From NCBI GenBank assembly GCA_031389045.1, contig JANMSE010000455.1, forward strand, positions 1 to 21,670: a DNA stretch of 21,670 nucleotides, in the 5' to 3' direction. Positions 7,637-15,277 of the stretch are shown piece by piece (position 1 is the first letter of the stretch; each line of letters opens with the position of its first letter). The notes under the pieces are model-generated. The model saw nothing but the letters and a program-made list of their open reading frames with translations, ran no database searches and was not told the origin of the DNA. This DNA comes from JABFSC01 sp031389045 (GTDB lineage Bacteria; Desulfobacterota; Binatia; Bin18). Position numbers and translations under genes: made by a program.

Positions 7637-8941
7637 TCAGCCTTTCTTTTCCCTAGCACGCGCGGTTTTCCGTGAAGATGGCGTTTCGGCGGCTTTTTCC
7701 TCATGCTGCCGGTATCGTGGCAGGATGTGAGTCCCAAAAATTTCGAGTTGCTTACGTAATTCCTGTCGCGGCAGTAACCCCTGGTCGAACAACCAGGCGA
7801 ACCATTCAGGGTTGGCGCTCTCCACGAGTTCATCCATCCCCTCGCGCACAGCGTCGACGGACCCCGCGTAAATATAGCGCGCACGTCGCATGCGTTCGGT
7901 CGTCCACTCTTCGGATGGGAGACGTGTCGTGCTGGCCGGATATTCAATTTCATCTTCCGGGAAACGAAAGGCGTCCCAAAAACCAAAATGTCCCCAGAAC
8001 CGTTTGTAGCCGACCCCAACCAGTCCTTGCTCCGCCAAGCGGTCAGCCGCGCGCACGCTATCAGCAAAATAAATCTGCCGGAGCACCCCGATGTTTTGCC
8101 CAACCGCTAGCCAGCGGCCCGCACGGCCCGCTTCTTCGGCATAGATTTGCGCCAGATGGCGCAGTTGCTCCGGGCGCGACAACAGGATCATCGGGCTAAT
8201 CTGTTCCCGCGCGCACCAGCGAATCGTCTCCGCGCTGGCTGAAAAGGCTTGAAACAGTGGGGGATGCGGCTTTTGGTAGGGCTTCGGCACCACAAACAGT
8301 TTCTGGATCCGCCCTTGGGCATCAACCTCACCGGGAGCACCGTAGTCTCTCGTCCACGCGTGAGCCGGCCATGGAGTCCCAGTGTCATACGGATATGGGT
8401 ATTGGAAAAATTCACCGCGAAAACGGAACGGCTCGTCGGCCCAGGCCAGCTTGAGCACCTGATACACTTCTTCAAACGCGCGCCGGTTGGTATCGTCCAG
8501 CGTCGAATGGTCACTGGTGGTGGCCGAGATATGAACTTTTTGCGCCATTTGATCGAGCCAACGTTGCTGGTACCCACGCGCCAGGCCAACAAAAGAACGG
8601 CCTTGGGTCAGTTGATCGAGCCAGGCGGTCGTAATCGCTAAGCGCAACGGGTCCCAGCCAGGCAACACATAGCCAATGGGCCCAATCTTGATCCGCTTGG
8701 TGTGCATCGCCACGTACAGCAAGAATTCAGGAGGCCCACCAATCTCGAAACCTTCACTGTGTAAGTGGTGCTCAGGAAAGGCAATGGCGTCGAAGCCGAC
8801 ATCCTCCGCCAATTGCGCGAGTTCGACCACTTCGGCGAACATCGCTTGCCAATACTCGCTGTGAGTGGCGATTGGTCGGCGTTTTTTCCGCTCCGCGAGT
8901 GTGGCGGGCAGTGTCGGTAGGAGAAAAAGAATGAATTTCAT
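7637..8941 (-). CDS. LLM class (luciferase-like) flavin-dependent oxidoreductase
   Basis: This 434-aa member of the bacterial luciferase-like superfamily uses FMN or F420. The TIM-barrel start is seen in MKFILFLLPTLP, followed by AQLAEDVGFDAIAFPEHHLHSEG (Glu-His-His at about 57-59), then GPIGYVLPGWDPLRLA and LDQLTQGRSFVGLARG. A PKPYQKPHPPLFQAFSASAETIRWCARE segment is typical of the long soil/marine LLM subfamily. The open frame extends upstream to 9031, but the family start is the ATG at 8941. It ends in a basic tail. It may be co-transcribed with gmhA and the next gene, but the 64-nt gap and change of topic make that uncertain. The substrate cannot be told from sequence. Confidence 0.85.
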   Translation of the reverse strand: MKFILFLLPTLPATLAERKKRRPIATHSEYWQAMFAEVVELAQLAEDVGFDAIAFPEHHLHSEGFEIGGPPEFLLYVAMHTKRIKIGPIGYVLPGWDPLRLAITTAWLDQLTQGRSFVGLARGYQQRWLDQMAQKVHISATTSDHSTLDDTNRRAFEEVYQVLKLAWADEPFRFRGEFFQYPYPYDTGTPWPAHAWTRDYGAPGEVDAQGRIQKLFVVPKPYQKPHPPLFQAFSASAETIRWCAREQISPMILLSRPEQLRHLAQIYAEEAGRAGRWLAVGQNIGVLRQIYFADSVRAADRLAEQGLVGVGYKRFWGHFGFWDAFRFPEDEIEYPASTTRLPSEEWTTERMRRARYIYAGSVDAVREGMDELVESANPEWFAWLFDQGLLPRQELRKQLEIFGTHILPRYRQHEEKAAETPSSRKTARAREKKG

Positions 8942-9005
8942 AAGATCGCTCGCCGAGCATTGGCGTGGTTCAGTGGGCCGATTGTATACACTCTTCTTCG
9001 CGCGG

Positions 9006-9959
9006 TCACGCCTGGGAAGACAATTCCTCAATCACCGCCGCGCACAGCAGTGGGAAGAGCAGTTCGTGATGGCCCGTCAGATGAAAGCCACGTCCGCCAT
9101 TTTGCGTGGGCCGTGTCACCACGTTCATCGCGGGTCGATAGTGCCGCACAAAGTCCAGATCGACCGTCGTCACCGCATTCACCGTATGCCCCAGATTGCG
9201 CGCGAGCGAGAGCGCTTTCAGGAAGACTTCAGGAATAATCACCGCCGAGCCCAGGTTGAGGAACACCCCGCCTTCAAGCTGCGCGACAACCGAAGTCAAC
9301 AACCGAAAATCGCGGAGACTCCCTTCGCCAAGAGCCGCGCCATTCGCTTGAGGGTGCATGTGAATGATGTCGGTGCCAACGGCGACATGTACACAAGCGG
9401 GCACCTGTAAACGCGCGCAGGCAGCAAGCACGCTCAACGAGACATGTGGAAAACTCGCGGCGGCGATCCGCTCGCCAACGGCTTGTCCAATCCCCACGCC
9501 CTGGTTGAGTACGCCATCACAAATTGCGCTATTGAGAAACGCTCCGGTTTCTCGTGCCATGCCAAAGCTACCATCAGAGAGCGCCGCCGCCACATCCTCG
9601 GAAGTCTCACCATGCGAGGCCAGCTCGAAATCATGAATCACCCCTGCCCCGTTCATGGCGATGGCCGACACGATCCCCCGTTCCAACAAATCGATAATGA
9701 GTGGAGAAAGCCCCACTTTGAGCGGGTGCGCGCCCATGCCGAGAATCACTGGACGTTGAGCGCGAACCGCGGCAACCCAGCGCGCCACGATTTCACGAAA
9801 ATCGGCCGCGGCTAATGTCCCTGGCAATCGTTGTAAAAACTCCTGAAGGCTTCCGCCCGCGGACCACGGCCTTCCCAGACTCGACGACGCGACGGTGCTT
9901 TTGCGTTGCGCGAGCGGGTACGTGCGCACCCGCGAGAAATCAAGCGGTGGAAATTTCAC
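9006..9959 (-). CDS. Conserved protein of unknown function coupled to gmhA
   Basis: This 317-aa soluble protein has strongly patterned, enzyme-like motifs: RPVILGMGAHPLKVGLSPL (about 69-87), AMNGAGVIHDFELASHGETS (about 101-120), LSDGSFGMARETG (about 127-139), VHVAVGTDIIHMHP (about 194-207) and LTGHHELLFPLL near the end. Gly-rich turns and conserved His/Asp suggest a nucleotide- or metal-binding enzyme. The NGAGxxHDF motif is loosely reminiscent of deoxyhypusine-synthase-like proteins, but I would not assign that function. It starts with GTG in a 4-nt overlap (GTGA) with the gmhA stop, so the two are translated together. A role in heptose or cell-envelope sugar metabolism is inference from that coupling. 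Confidence 0.7.
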   Translation of the reverse strand: MKFPPLDFSRVRTYPLAQRKSTVASSSLGRPWSAGGSLQEFLQRLPGTLAAADFREIVARWVAAVRAQRPVILGMGAHPLKVGLSPLIIDLLERGIVSAIAMNGAGVIHDFELASHGETSEDVAAALSDGSFGMARETGAFLNSAICDGVLNQGVGIGQAVGERIAAASFPHVSLSVLAACARLQVPACVHVAVGTDIIHMHPQANGAALGEGSLRDFRLLTSVVAQLEGGVFLNLGSAVIIPEVFLKALSLARNLGHTVNAVTTVDLDFVRHYRPAMNVVTRPTQNGGRGFHLTGHHELLFPLLCAAVIEELSSQA

Positions 9960-10546
9960 GAGGCGTTCTCGGTCTTCCCAAACAGCTCCAGATCAACAAG
10001 TTCACAGATCGTGTGGCCGATGAGAATATGGACTTCTTGAATCCGTGGGGTACTGCGCGTAGCCGAGACACAGAGGAGATGATCGACCCGACTTGCCATC
10101 GCCCCACCAGTCCCGCCAGTGAGCCCAATCGTGCGGATACCGAGTTCTCGACACACGTCGATCCCGCGCAGGATATTGGCCGAGTTGCCACTGGTGGAGA
10201 TGGCGATAGCGATGTCGCCTTTTCTGCCGAGTGCTTGAATCTGTTTGGCGAAAATCACATCCGCGCCATAATCATTCAGAATGGAGGTCAAGGCTGAGGT
10301 ATCGGTTGTCAGTGCGATGGCTGGGAGAGGGGGACGTTCGATGAGGAAGCGATTGACGAATTCGGCGGCCAGATGTTGCGCGTCGGCGGCACTGCCACCA
10401 TTGCCAAATAAAAGAATCTTGCCACCCGCCCGCACGCTCCTGACAATCTCAGCCACCACAGCCACTACGCTGGCGCTGGACTCCCGAAGAAATTGTTGTT
10501 GCGCCGCGAGGCTTTCGGCGAAGATTGCCGAGATCGTCCGTTCCAT
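9956..10546 (-). CDS. gmhA: Sedoheptulose-7-phosphate (phosphoheptose) isomerase, SIS domain
   Basis: This 196-aa SIS-domain protein has GGKILLFGNGGSAADAQHLAAEF (about 41-63), TDTSALTSILNDYG, DIAIAISTSGNSANIL (about 111-125) and TPRIQEVHILIGHTICELVD. These are the GmhA signatures, with His58, Glu62, Gln170 and His178 in positions expected for the active site. GmhA converts sedoheptulose 7-phosphate to D-glycero-D-manno-heptose 7-phosphate, the first step toward LPS-core heptose. The ATG at 10546 has no ribosome binding site and sits only 11 nt after a good -10 box, so the mRNA may be leaderless. No hldE or gmhB is in the window. Confidence 0.92.
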   Translation of the reverse strand: MERTISAIFAESLAAQQQFLRESSASVVAVVAEIVRSVRAGGKILLFGNGGSAADAQHLAAEFVNRFLIERPPLPAIALTTDTSALTSILNDYGADVIFAKQIQALGRKGDIAIAISTSGNSANILRGIDVCRELGIRTIGLTGGTGGAMASRVDHLLCVSATRSTPRIQEVHILIGHTICELVDLELFGKTENAS

Positions 10547-10557
10547 GAGTGGGCGGA

Positions 10558-10586
10558 ATCTTAGGGGGGGCCCCTCTCGGCGTCAA
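10558..10586 (-). promoter_or_regulatory. Likely gmhA promoter
   Basis: On the minus strand TTGACG (10586-10581) is followed after exactly 17 nt by TAAGAT (10563-10558). The spacer is unusually G/C-rich with a GGGGCCCC palindrome. The expected transcription start falls about 5 nt before the gmhA ATG. It is divergent from the 5S promoter starting at 10628. Confidence 0.55.
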
Positions 10587-10627
10587 GGCAACGGGCATGC
10601 GAGCGATCAGAAAATCCGTAGAGTCAC

Positions 10628-10656
10628 TTGACAAGTTTTCCGAACACCCGTACATA
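10628..10656 (+). promoter_or_regulatory. Likely promoter of the solitary 5S rRNA gene
   Basis: A perfect TTGACA -35 box (10628-10633) is followed after 17 nt by TACATA (10651-10656). The GC-rich stretch after the -10 box (CGTCGG) resembles stable-RNA discriminators. The start of transcription would be about 12 nt before the 5S gene. The -10 match is partial. Confidence 0.5.
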
Positions 10657-10674
10657 CGTCGGACAAGAAATTCA

Positions 10675-10792
10675 CCCCGGTCTCAATGGCGGAGGGGCCA
10701 CACCCGTTCCCATCCCGAACACGGCCGTTAAGCCCTCCAGCGCCGATGGTACTACGGTACTAATGCCGTGGGAGAGTAGGACGAGGCCGGGG
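10675..10792 (+). rRNA. rrf: 5S ribosomal RNA
   Basis: About 118 nt with the hallmark 5S core: the segment CACACCCGTTCCCATCCCGA, then ACACGGCCGTTAAGCCCTCC, AGCGCCGATGGTACT and CCGTGGGAGAGTAGGACG. The two ends (CCCCGGTCT at the start, GAGGCCGGGG at the finish) pair as helix I. Neither 16S nor 23S lies beside it: upstream is gmhA on the other strand and downstream a tRNA. It is therefore a 5S gene outside a classical rRNA operon. Ends are estimated from helix pairing. Confidence 0.95.
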
Positions 10793-10804
10793 TTTTTCTT
10801 TTTC
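10786..10804 (+). terminator. T-rich tract after 5S rRNA
   Basis: The 3' strand of 5S helix I (GGCCGGGG) runs directly into TTTTTCTTTTTC, which could terminate 5S transcription without a separate hairpin. If read-through occurs, the tRNA 9 nt further on and yacG would be co-transcribed. Confidence 0.5.
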
Positions 10805-10812
10805 TACGCTGG

Positions 10813-10884
<72 letters not shown>

Positions 10885-10917
10885 CTCCTTACCTCACCAC
10901 TCCGATCCATTATTCCG

Positions 10918-11103
10918 ATGACTCGTACTCTGAAATGTCCGATATGCCGCAAGGAACTCGTGTGGCATGGCAATCCCTATCGACCATTTTGTTCCGCACG
11001 CTGCAAAACCACGGACCTCGGCGCGTGGGCATCGGACTCGTATCGCATTCCTGGCGAAAAAATAGATGTAGAAGAACAAGGCGAAGACGAGGAAGATTCA
11101 TAA
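10918..11103 (+). CDS. yacG: DNA gyrase inhibitor YacG, zinc-binding
   Basis: This 61-aa protein carries the YacG signature: CPIC (C7, C10), RPFCSARCK (C25, C29) forming the zinc site, then TTDLGAWASDSYRIPG. It ends in an acidic tail (EEQGEDEEDS). In E. coli YacG binds GyrB and blocks DNA binding by gyrase. The ATG fits the family start, but no ribosome binding site is visible in the 33 nt between it and the tRNA. Translation might begin on a transcript whose 5' end is made by tRNA processing (inference). Confidence 0.9.
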   Translation: MTRTLKCPICRKELVWHGNPYRPFCSARCKTTDLGAWASDSYRIPGEKIDVEEQGEDEEDS

Positions 11104-11252
11104 GCGTTCAGCTATCAGCCATCAGCGTTCAGCAGTCAGTCAAACAAGAAAACACAGCGGATTTTATCCAACTTCTCACACCAACCAGAGATCCCAGAGC
11201 CCATATCTCCTTGTTTTTGCCGAAAGCTGAAAGCTGACGGCTGAACGCTGAT
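11104..11252 (+). repeat. Inverted-repeat element (MITE- or REP-like) between yacG and lpxA
   Basis: The arm at 11121-11139 (ATCAGCGTTCAGCAGTCAG) pairs with 11234-11252 on the opposite strand with one mismatch; about 94 nt separate the arms. The left side also holds an imperfect direct copy (AGCGTTCAGCTATCAGCC from 11103). GTTCAGC/ATCAGC motifs of this kind are often dispersed in multiple copies in soil bacteria. No ORF is visible inside. Coordinates cover arm to arm including the left duplicate. Confidence 0.65.
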
Positions 11253-11258
11253 TCCCTA

Positions 11259-11285
11259 TTTACGTTTTACGTTTTACGTTTTACG
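11259..11285 (+). repeat. TTTTACG heptamer tandem repeat before lpxA
   Basis: Three perfect TTTTACG units and one lacking the first T stand in tandem and end 8 nt before the lpxA GTG. They occupy the place where promoter and ribosome binding site would be expected. A change in copy number could alter lpxA expression (inference). Confidence 0.85.
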
Positions 11286-11293
11286 TTCCCCCG

Positions 11294-12097
11294 GTGCCCA
11301 TCCACCCAACCGCGATTATCGACCCTCGCGCCAACATTCACCCCGACGCCGACATCGGCCCTTATGTCGTTATTGACGGCCCCGTCACCGTTGGCCGTGG
11401 CACGCGAGTCATGTCCCACGCCGTGCTCACTGGCTGGACCGACATTGGCGAAGACAACGTCATTCATATCGGAGCAGTCATCGGGCACGAACCGCAAGAC
11501 CTCGCCTACAAAGGCGCGCAAACATTTTTGCGCATCGGTCATCGCAACATCATCCGCGAACACAGCCAAATGCACCGCGGGACAGTCGAGGGCAGTGCCA
11601 CCATCGTCGGCGACGACAACTACTTCATGCACCACTCCCACGTGGCGCATAACTGTCACATCGGCAACTACACGATTATCGCCGGCGGCGCGTTACTGGC
11701 GGGCTATGTCCAGGTGGAAGATCGCGCCTTTGTCTCTGGCAACTGCGTCGTCCACCAATTCGTTCGTATCGGCACTCTCGCGATACTACGCGGCTTGTCG
11801 CGCACCAGCCGCGATGTTCCCCCCTTTTGCATCATGGATGGCACGCACACTGTCCGTGGAATTAACATCGTGGGATTACGCCGGGCAGGCTTTAGTCGTG
11901 AGCGTATCCAAGCGCTCAGGCAAGCATTCGCGCGGTTGTTTCGTCAACGGGTCAATATGACCAGGGCGGTGACCGAACTGCGCGCCTCGCCCTGTACGCC
12001 AGATGTGCTCTCGTTGTTGGATTTTATCGCCCAGTCGAAACGAGGCGTCTGTTTTGGGCCAAGGCGGGAAGCGCAAGACGAGCAAGCGGAGGAGTAA
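11294..12097 (+). CDS. lpxA: Acyl-ACP--UDP-N-acetylglucosamine O-acyltransferase LpxA
   Basis: This 267-aa left-handed beta-helix protein catalyses the first step of lipid A synthesis. Hexapeptide repeats run from residue 1 to about 185, starting IHPTAIIDPRANIHPDADIGP. HVAHNC holds the likely catalytic His119 (E. coli H125), VHQF is at about 153-156, and the C-terminal helical region begins GINIVGLRRAGFSRERI. The chain-length-ruler position (E. coli G173) is Gly, suggesting a long hydroxyacyl donor. E. coli H144 (AGHV) is Tyr here (AGYV, about 136-139). The GTG start at 11294 matches the family N-terminus exactly although no ribosome binding site is seen. lpxD, fabZ and lpxB are not adjacent. 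Confidence 0.93.
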   Translation: MPIHPTAIIDPRANIHPDADIGPYVVIDGPVTVGRGTRVMSHAVLTGWTDIGEDNVIHIGAVIGHEPQDLAYKGAQTFLRIGHRNIIREHSQMHRGTVEGSATIVGDDNYFMHHSHVAHNCHIGNYTIIAGGALLAGYVQVEDRAFVSGNCVVHQFVRIGTLAILRGLSRTSRDVPPFCIMDGTHTVRGINIVGLRRAGFSRERIQALRQAFARLFRQRVNMTRAVTELRASPCTPDVLSLLDFIAQSKRGVCFGPRREAQDEQAEE

Positions 12098-12165
12098 AGA
12101 GGCAGTCAATGTACTGGTGGTTGGACAACACGCTACCGTGGGGACACAACGAACAGAAAAACGAC

Positions 12166-12196
12166 AGAGCGGGCAGACGCGAAGTCTGCCCGCTCT
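12166..12196. terminator. Bidirectional hairpin between lpxA and the convergent LLM gene
   Basis: A perfect 13-bp stem (AGAGCGGGCAGAC pairing with GTCTGCCCGCTCT) encloses a 5-nt loop. On the minus strand it is followed by GTCGTTTTT, giving an intrinsic terminator for the oxidoreductase gene. On the plus strand only TT follows, so termination of lpxA there is less certain. Confidence 0.8.
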
Positions 12197-12212
12197 TTGG
12201 TAGGTGGTCGGA

Positions 12213-13547
12213 TCAGAGGCCGACCTTGAGCGACGCGAGCGGGGTGCGATCCACTACTGGGAGTCGCGCGACACCCGGCTGCAACTTGACCGATCCTGGG
12301 AAGCGCTCGAAGGGATCCGACAAGTTTAGCTCTTTAGCATACGCCCGTATCTCTGGCATCACTTCTTGTGCGAATAGCCGCATACTGGTCTGGCGATCTT
12401 CATTGCTCACCGTCCCTTGCACCTGAAAGACCGTGAGAATACTGACCCGGAGCAACCGCATGATGGTCTTCACCCGGTCAATGACCGTCTTGGGCGATCC
12501 CACGATCATCAGATGGTCCTTCTGCGCCTTGTCATACGCCACCATCAATTTACGCCGCACCTCAGCGTAATCCTTCTCTTCGCTGCTCTTCTCTTCTTGC
12601 GATTGTTTGAGCCGATCCGAGCTAACGCCCACCCAGCCCCCGCTCGGCATCCGCGCCAGACGGCGGATCGCGTCCCGCGAATTATAGCCCGGCGGCAAGG
12701 TATGCTCTGGCCGTGAGAAAGCTCCCGGCCCTCCCCCGAACATGAAACCCTTGCCCAGTTCTTGCGCTTTCTCATCAGTGTCGGCTACGAACACACTCAT
12801 CAGGTAGCCGAAGTTCTCCGGCCCGGCCTGATAGCCGTGCTTGGCCGCGGTATCGGCGTAGAAGTCCCACATATCGCAGGTCGGCCCCAGCGCCGTGACC
12901 AACCCCATATACGGGTAGCCCCGTTCCGCGCACCACTGAGCGGTTTCGGGACTCAAGACCCCTGGAATCCACATCTGCGGGTGCGGTTTCTGATACGGCA
13001 GCGCCCACGGGTTGACGTGCCGATAGTGAAAGTGCTTGCCTTCGTAGCGCCAGGGACCGGGCCGCGTCCACGCTTGAATAATGAAGTCATGCGCTTCGTT
13101 GAAATACTCCCGGTTGTAGGCCGGATTGGCGTTATTGAAGAACTGTTCGCTCCCCGCGCCACGCACCCAGCCGGTGACGAGGCGGCCACGAGAAATGAGA
13201 TCGATTTCGGCCAGTTCTTCGGCCATGCGCAGCGGATGCTTGAGGACCGGCAAGGGATTCCCGATCAGCACGATTTTCGCGCGCTTCGTGATCCGCGCCA
13301 AGATCGAGGCCTCGACATTCATCACGCTGCCCATGCAGAATGGGTTGCCATGATGCTCATTGAGCATGAGGGCGTCAAAGCCGAGCTCCTCGGCATAGCA
13401 GTATTCATCCAAGAAGTAGTTATAGTCGTCGGCCGCTTTCTCGCGATCAAAAAATTTGTTCGACACCGCGAAGAAGGCTTCATTGCGCAGCACTTCTTCC
13501 TCCGGCACCCAGCGATAGGGACGTTCGGTGAAATAGCCAATGATCAT
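12213..13547 (-). CDS. LLM class (luciferase-like) flavin-dependent oxidoreductase
   Basis: This 444-aa TIM-barrel monooxygenase has EELGFDALMLNEHHGNPF (Glu-His-His at 64-66), IGNPLPVLKHPLRMAEELAEIDLISRGRLVTGWVRG, LPYQKPHPQMWIPGVLSPETAQWCAERG and a C-terminal IVGSPKTVIDRVKTIM. These are classical LLM features. Start ATG at 13547 has a strong AGGAGG a few nt upstream. It lies 38 nt downstream of the amidohydrolase gene on the same strand and is probably in its operon. It is only distantly similar to the LLM protein at 7637-8941. Substrate unknown; co-operation with the amidohydrolase in breaking down an N-acyl or cyclic amide compound is inference. Confidence 0.88.
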   Translation of the reverse strand: MIIGYFTERPYRWVPEEEVLRNEAFFAVSNKFFDREKAADDYNYFLDEYCYAEELGFDALMLNEHHGNPFCMGSVMNVEASILARITKRAKIVLIGNPLPVLKHPLRMAEELAEIDLISRGRLVTGWVRGAGSEQFFNNANPAYNREYFNEAHDFIIQAWTRPGPWRYEGKHFHYRHVNPWALPYQKPHPQMWIPGVLSPETAQWCAERGYPYMGLVTALGPTCDMWDFYADTAAKHGYQAGPENFGYLMSVFVADTDEKAQELGKGFMFGGGPGAFSRPEHTLPPGYNSRDAIRRLARMPSGGWVGVSSDRLKQSQEEKSSEEKDYAEVRRKLMVAYDKAQKDHLMIVGSPKTVIDRVKTIMRLLRVSILTVFQVQGTVSNEDRQTSMRLFAQEVMPEIRAYAKELNLSDPFERFPGSVKLQPGVARLPVVDRTPLASLKVGL

Positions 13548-13585
13548 ACTCGTTCCTCCTGTGCGAAGAATTTCGTGACGTTTCC

Positions 13586-15277
13586 TTACGCGTCGTAACT
13601 GCGCAGCACCTGCCCCGGCAACCCGCCCTGATACGTGCCATCTTGGTAAAGCACCTTGCCTGAGACAATCGTCGCCTTGATGCCGTCGGCGTAGGCCACA
13701 AAACGTTTTGCTCCACCAGGAAGATCATGGACATATTCCGGTTCATGAGCGGCGACCGTGTCAGGATCGAACAACACCAGATCAGCAGCCATGCCCTGGG
13801 CGATCCGGCCACGTTTGGGAATGCCAAAGAAGCGCGCGGGCTCCGAGGTCAAACGGCGTACGCCCTCCTCTAATGTGAGCGCTTGGCGCTCTCGGACCCA
13901 CGTGCCAAGCAGATAGGTTGCGTACGGCGCGTCACACAACATATCCACATGCGCCCCTCCATCCGACAGGCCAATCATAAAGCGGGGATCGGTGATGAGG
14001 CGCTTGATGCCCTCCGGCTCATAGTTCAGCGCTTGAATGTCGAAGACCAGGTCCAGGTTGTCAGCAACGGCGAGATCGAGAAACACATCAATCGGATGCT
14101 TGCCTTGGGCTTTGGCCAAATCGCCAATGGTCTTCTTGCTGTCAGCAATCGCCTTCACCGCTTCGCTCTTCGCATCCAACACGGTCATCCGGCCCCATTG
14201 GCCAGCGAAGATACGGCGGCGGTCCATCTCTTCCCGAAACGCCAGACGAAAACCAGGATCGCTGTAAATCTTGATTTGCTCTTCCAGGCTCTTGTTGAAG
14301 ACGGTATGCCAGGCGGTAAAGACCGCGAAAATAAACGGATTGCGCATGTTGAACTGAATGCGTAGCGGTCGGCATGACACCTGCGGCACCGACTTATCCC
14401 AGCCGAGAATGGACTGCACTTTTTCAACCACGCCGAGGTAGGAGTCCGGGCGTCCGGGCCGGTTAAACAGCGCGAGCCATGTCACTGGCCGTGTGCTTTC
14501 TCTGACGAGAAACTCTAGAAGGTCATACTCCTCATCGGCCATGTGTCCAGGCGTTTGCGCCGACAGCGCGAGTTCAATCGCGCCGCGTCCCGCCTCACGC
14601 AGCACCTGGCAGAAGGCTTTCAGTTCGTCACGACTCGCGTTCCGACACGCGAGCGGTCGCCCTTGATAGCCGATATGGTTGTTGAGGATCGTGCTGGTAA
14701 AGCCGAAAGCACCGGCGTTGATCGCTTCACGCAAGTGGTGCTGCATGCGGACAATCTCGTCGGCATTCGCGGCCCGCTCAAAGGATTCCTCGCCCATCAC
14801 ATAGTGTCGCAGCGGTGTGAGCGCCGCGAGGGACGCGACGTTGATGCCGAGCCCACGCTTTTGCAGCGCATCCAAGTACTCGGCATGCGTCTCCCATTGC
14901 CAGTCAATGCCACGTTGCATCACTTCGAACGGAATCGCTTCGACATTGACGAGGTCCCACATCAGGATGTCGCGCAGCTCGGGACGCACCGGCGCGACGC
15001 CCACGCCGCAGTTGCCCATCACCACGGTGGTAATGCCATGCCAAGAGGAACAGGTGATCAACGGGTCCCAGGCGACTTGCGCATCGTAATGGGTGTGCGG
15101 GTCAATAAATCCGGGAGCCAGCACAAGACCATCCGCGTTGATGGTCTTGGCCGCGGCTTCACCGTTATGTTTCCCGATCGCGGCAATCTGACCGTCCTTG
15201 ACCGCGACGCACCCGTGAAAGCTAGGCATCCCCGTCCCATCGCAAATCCGGGCGTTGTTGATGAGTAGATCGTACAT
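13586..15277 (-). CDS. Amidohydrolase, N-acyl-D-amino-acid deacylase (D-aminoacylase) family
   Basis: This 563-aa metal-dependent hydrolase has a small beta domain first (MYDLLINNARICDGTG), then PGFIDPHTHYDAQ with the HxH metal ligands His61 and His63. MGNCGVG contains Cys90, matching the zinc-binding Cys of D-aminoacylases, and LSDGGAHVDMLCDAP carries the catalytic Asp. RGRIAQGMAADLVLFDPDTV completes the C-terminal beta domain. The frame is open up to 15388, but the ATG at 15277 begins the family sequence and has AAGGGGGG 9 nt upstream. The natural substrate is not determinable. It is followed by the LLM oxidoreductase, likely in one transcript. Confidence 0.9.
   Translation of the reverse strand: MYDLLINNARICDGTGMPSFHGCVAVKDGQIAAIGKHNGEAAAKTINADGLVLAPGFIDPHTHYDAQVAWDPLITCSSWHGITTVVMGNCGVGVAPVRPELRDILMWDLVNVEAIPFEVMQRGIDWQWETHAEYLDALQKRGLGINVASLAALTPLRHYVMGEESFERAANADEIVRMQHHLREAINAGAFGFTSTILNNHIGYQGRPLACRNASRDELKAFCQVLREAGRGAIELALSAQTPGHMADEEYDLLEFLVRESTRPVTWLALFNRPGRPDSYLGVVEKVQSILGWDKSVPQVSCRPLRIQFNMRNPFIFAVFTAWHTVFNKSLEEQIKIYSDPGFRLAFREEMDRRRIFAGQWGRMTVLDAKSEAVKAIADSKKTIGDLAKAQGKHPIDVFLDLAVADNLDLVFDIQALNYEPEGIKRLITDPRFMIGLSDGGAHVDMLCDAPYATYLLGTWVRERQALTLEEGVRRLTSEPARFFGIPKRGRIAQGMAADLVLFDPDTVAAHEPEYVHDLPGGAKRFVAYADGIKATIVSGKVLYQDGTYQGGLPGQVLRSYDA

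Noticed and set aside
11259..11285. Tandem TTTTACG units as a CRISPR array
   Set aside because: The units are 7 nt long with no spacers; this is a simple tandem repeat.
12762..13598. 278-aa plus-strand open frame
   Set aside because: It is antisense to the LLM oxidoreductase and has no domain or ribosome binding site.
14543..15268. 241-aa plus-strand open frame
   Set aside because: It mirrors the amidohydrolase coding frame; no domain is recognisable.
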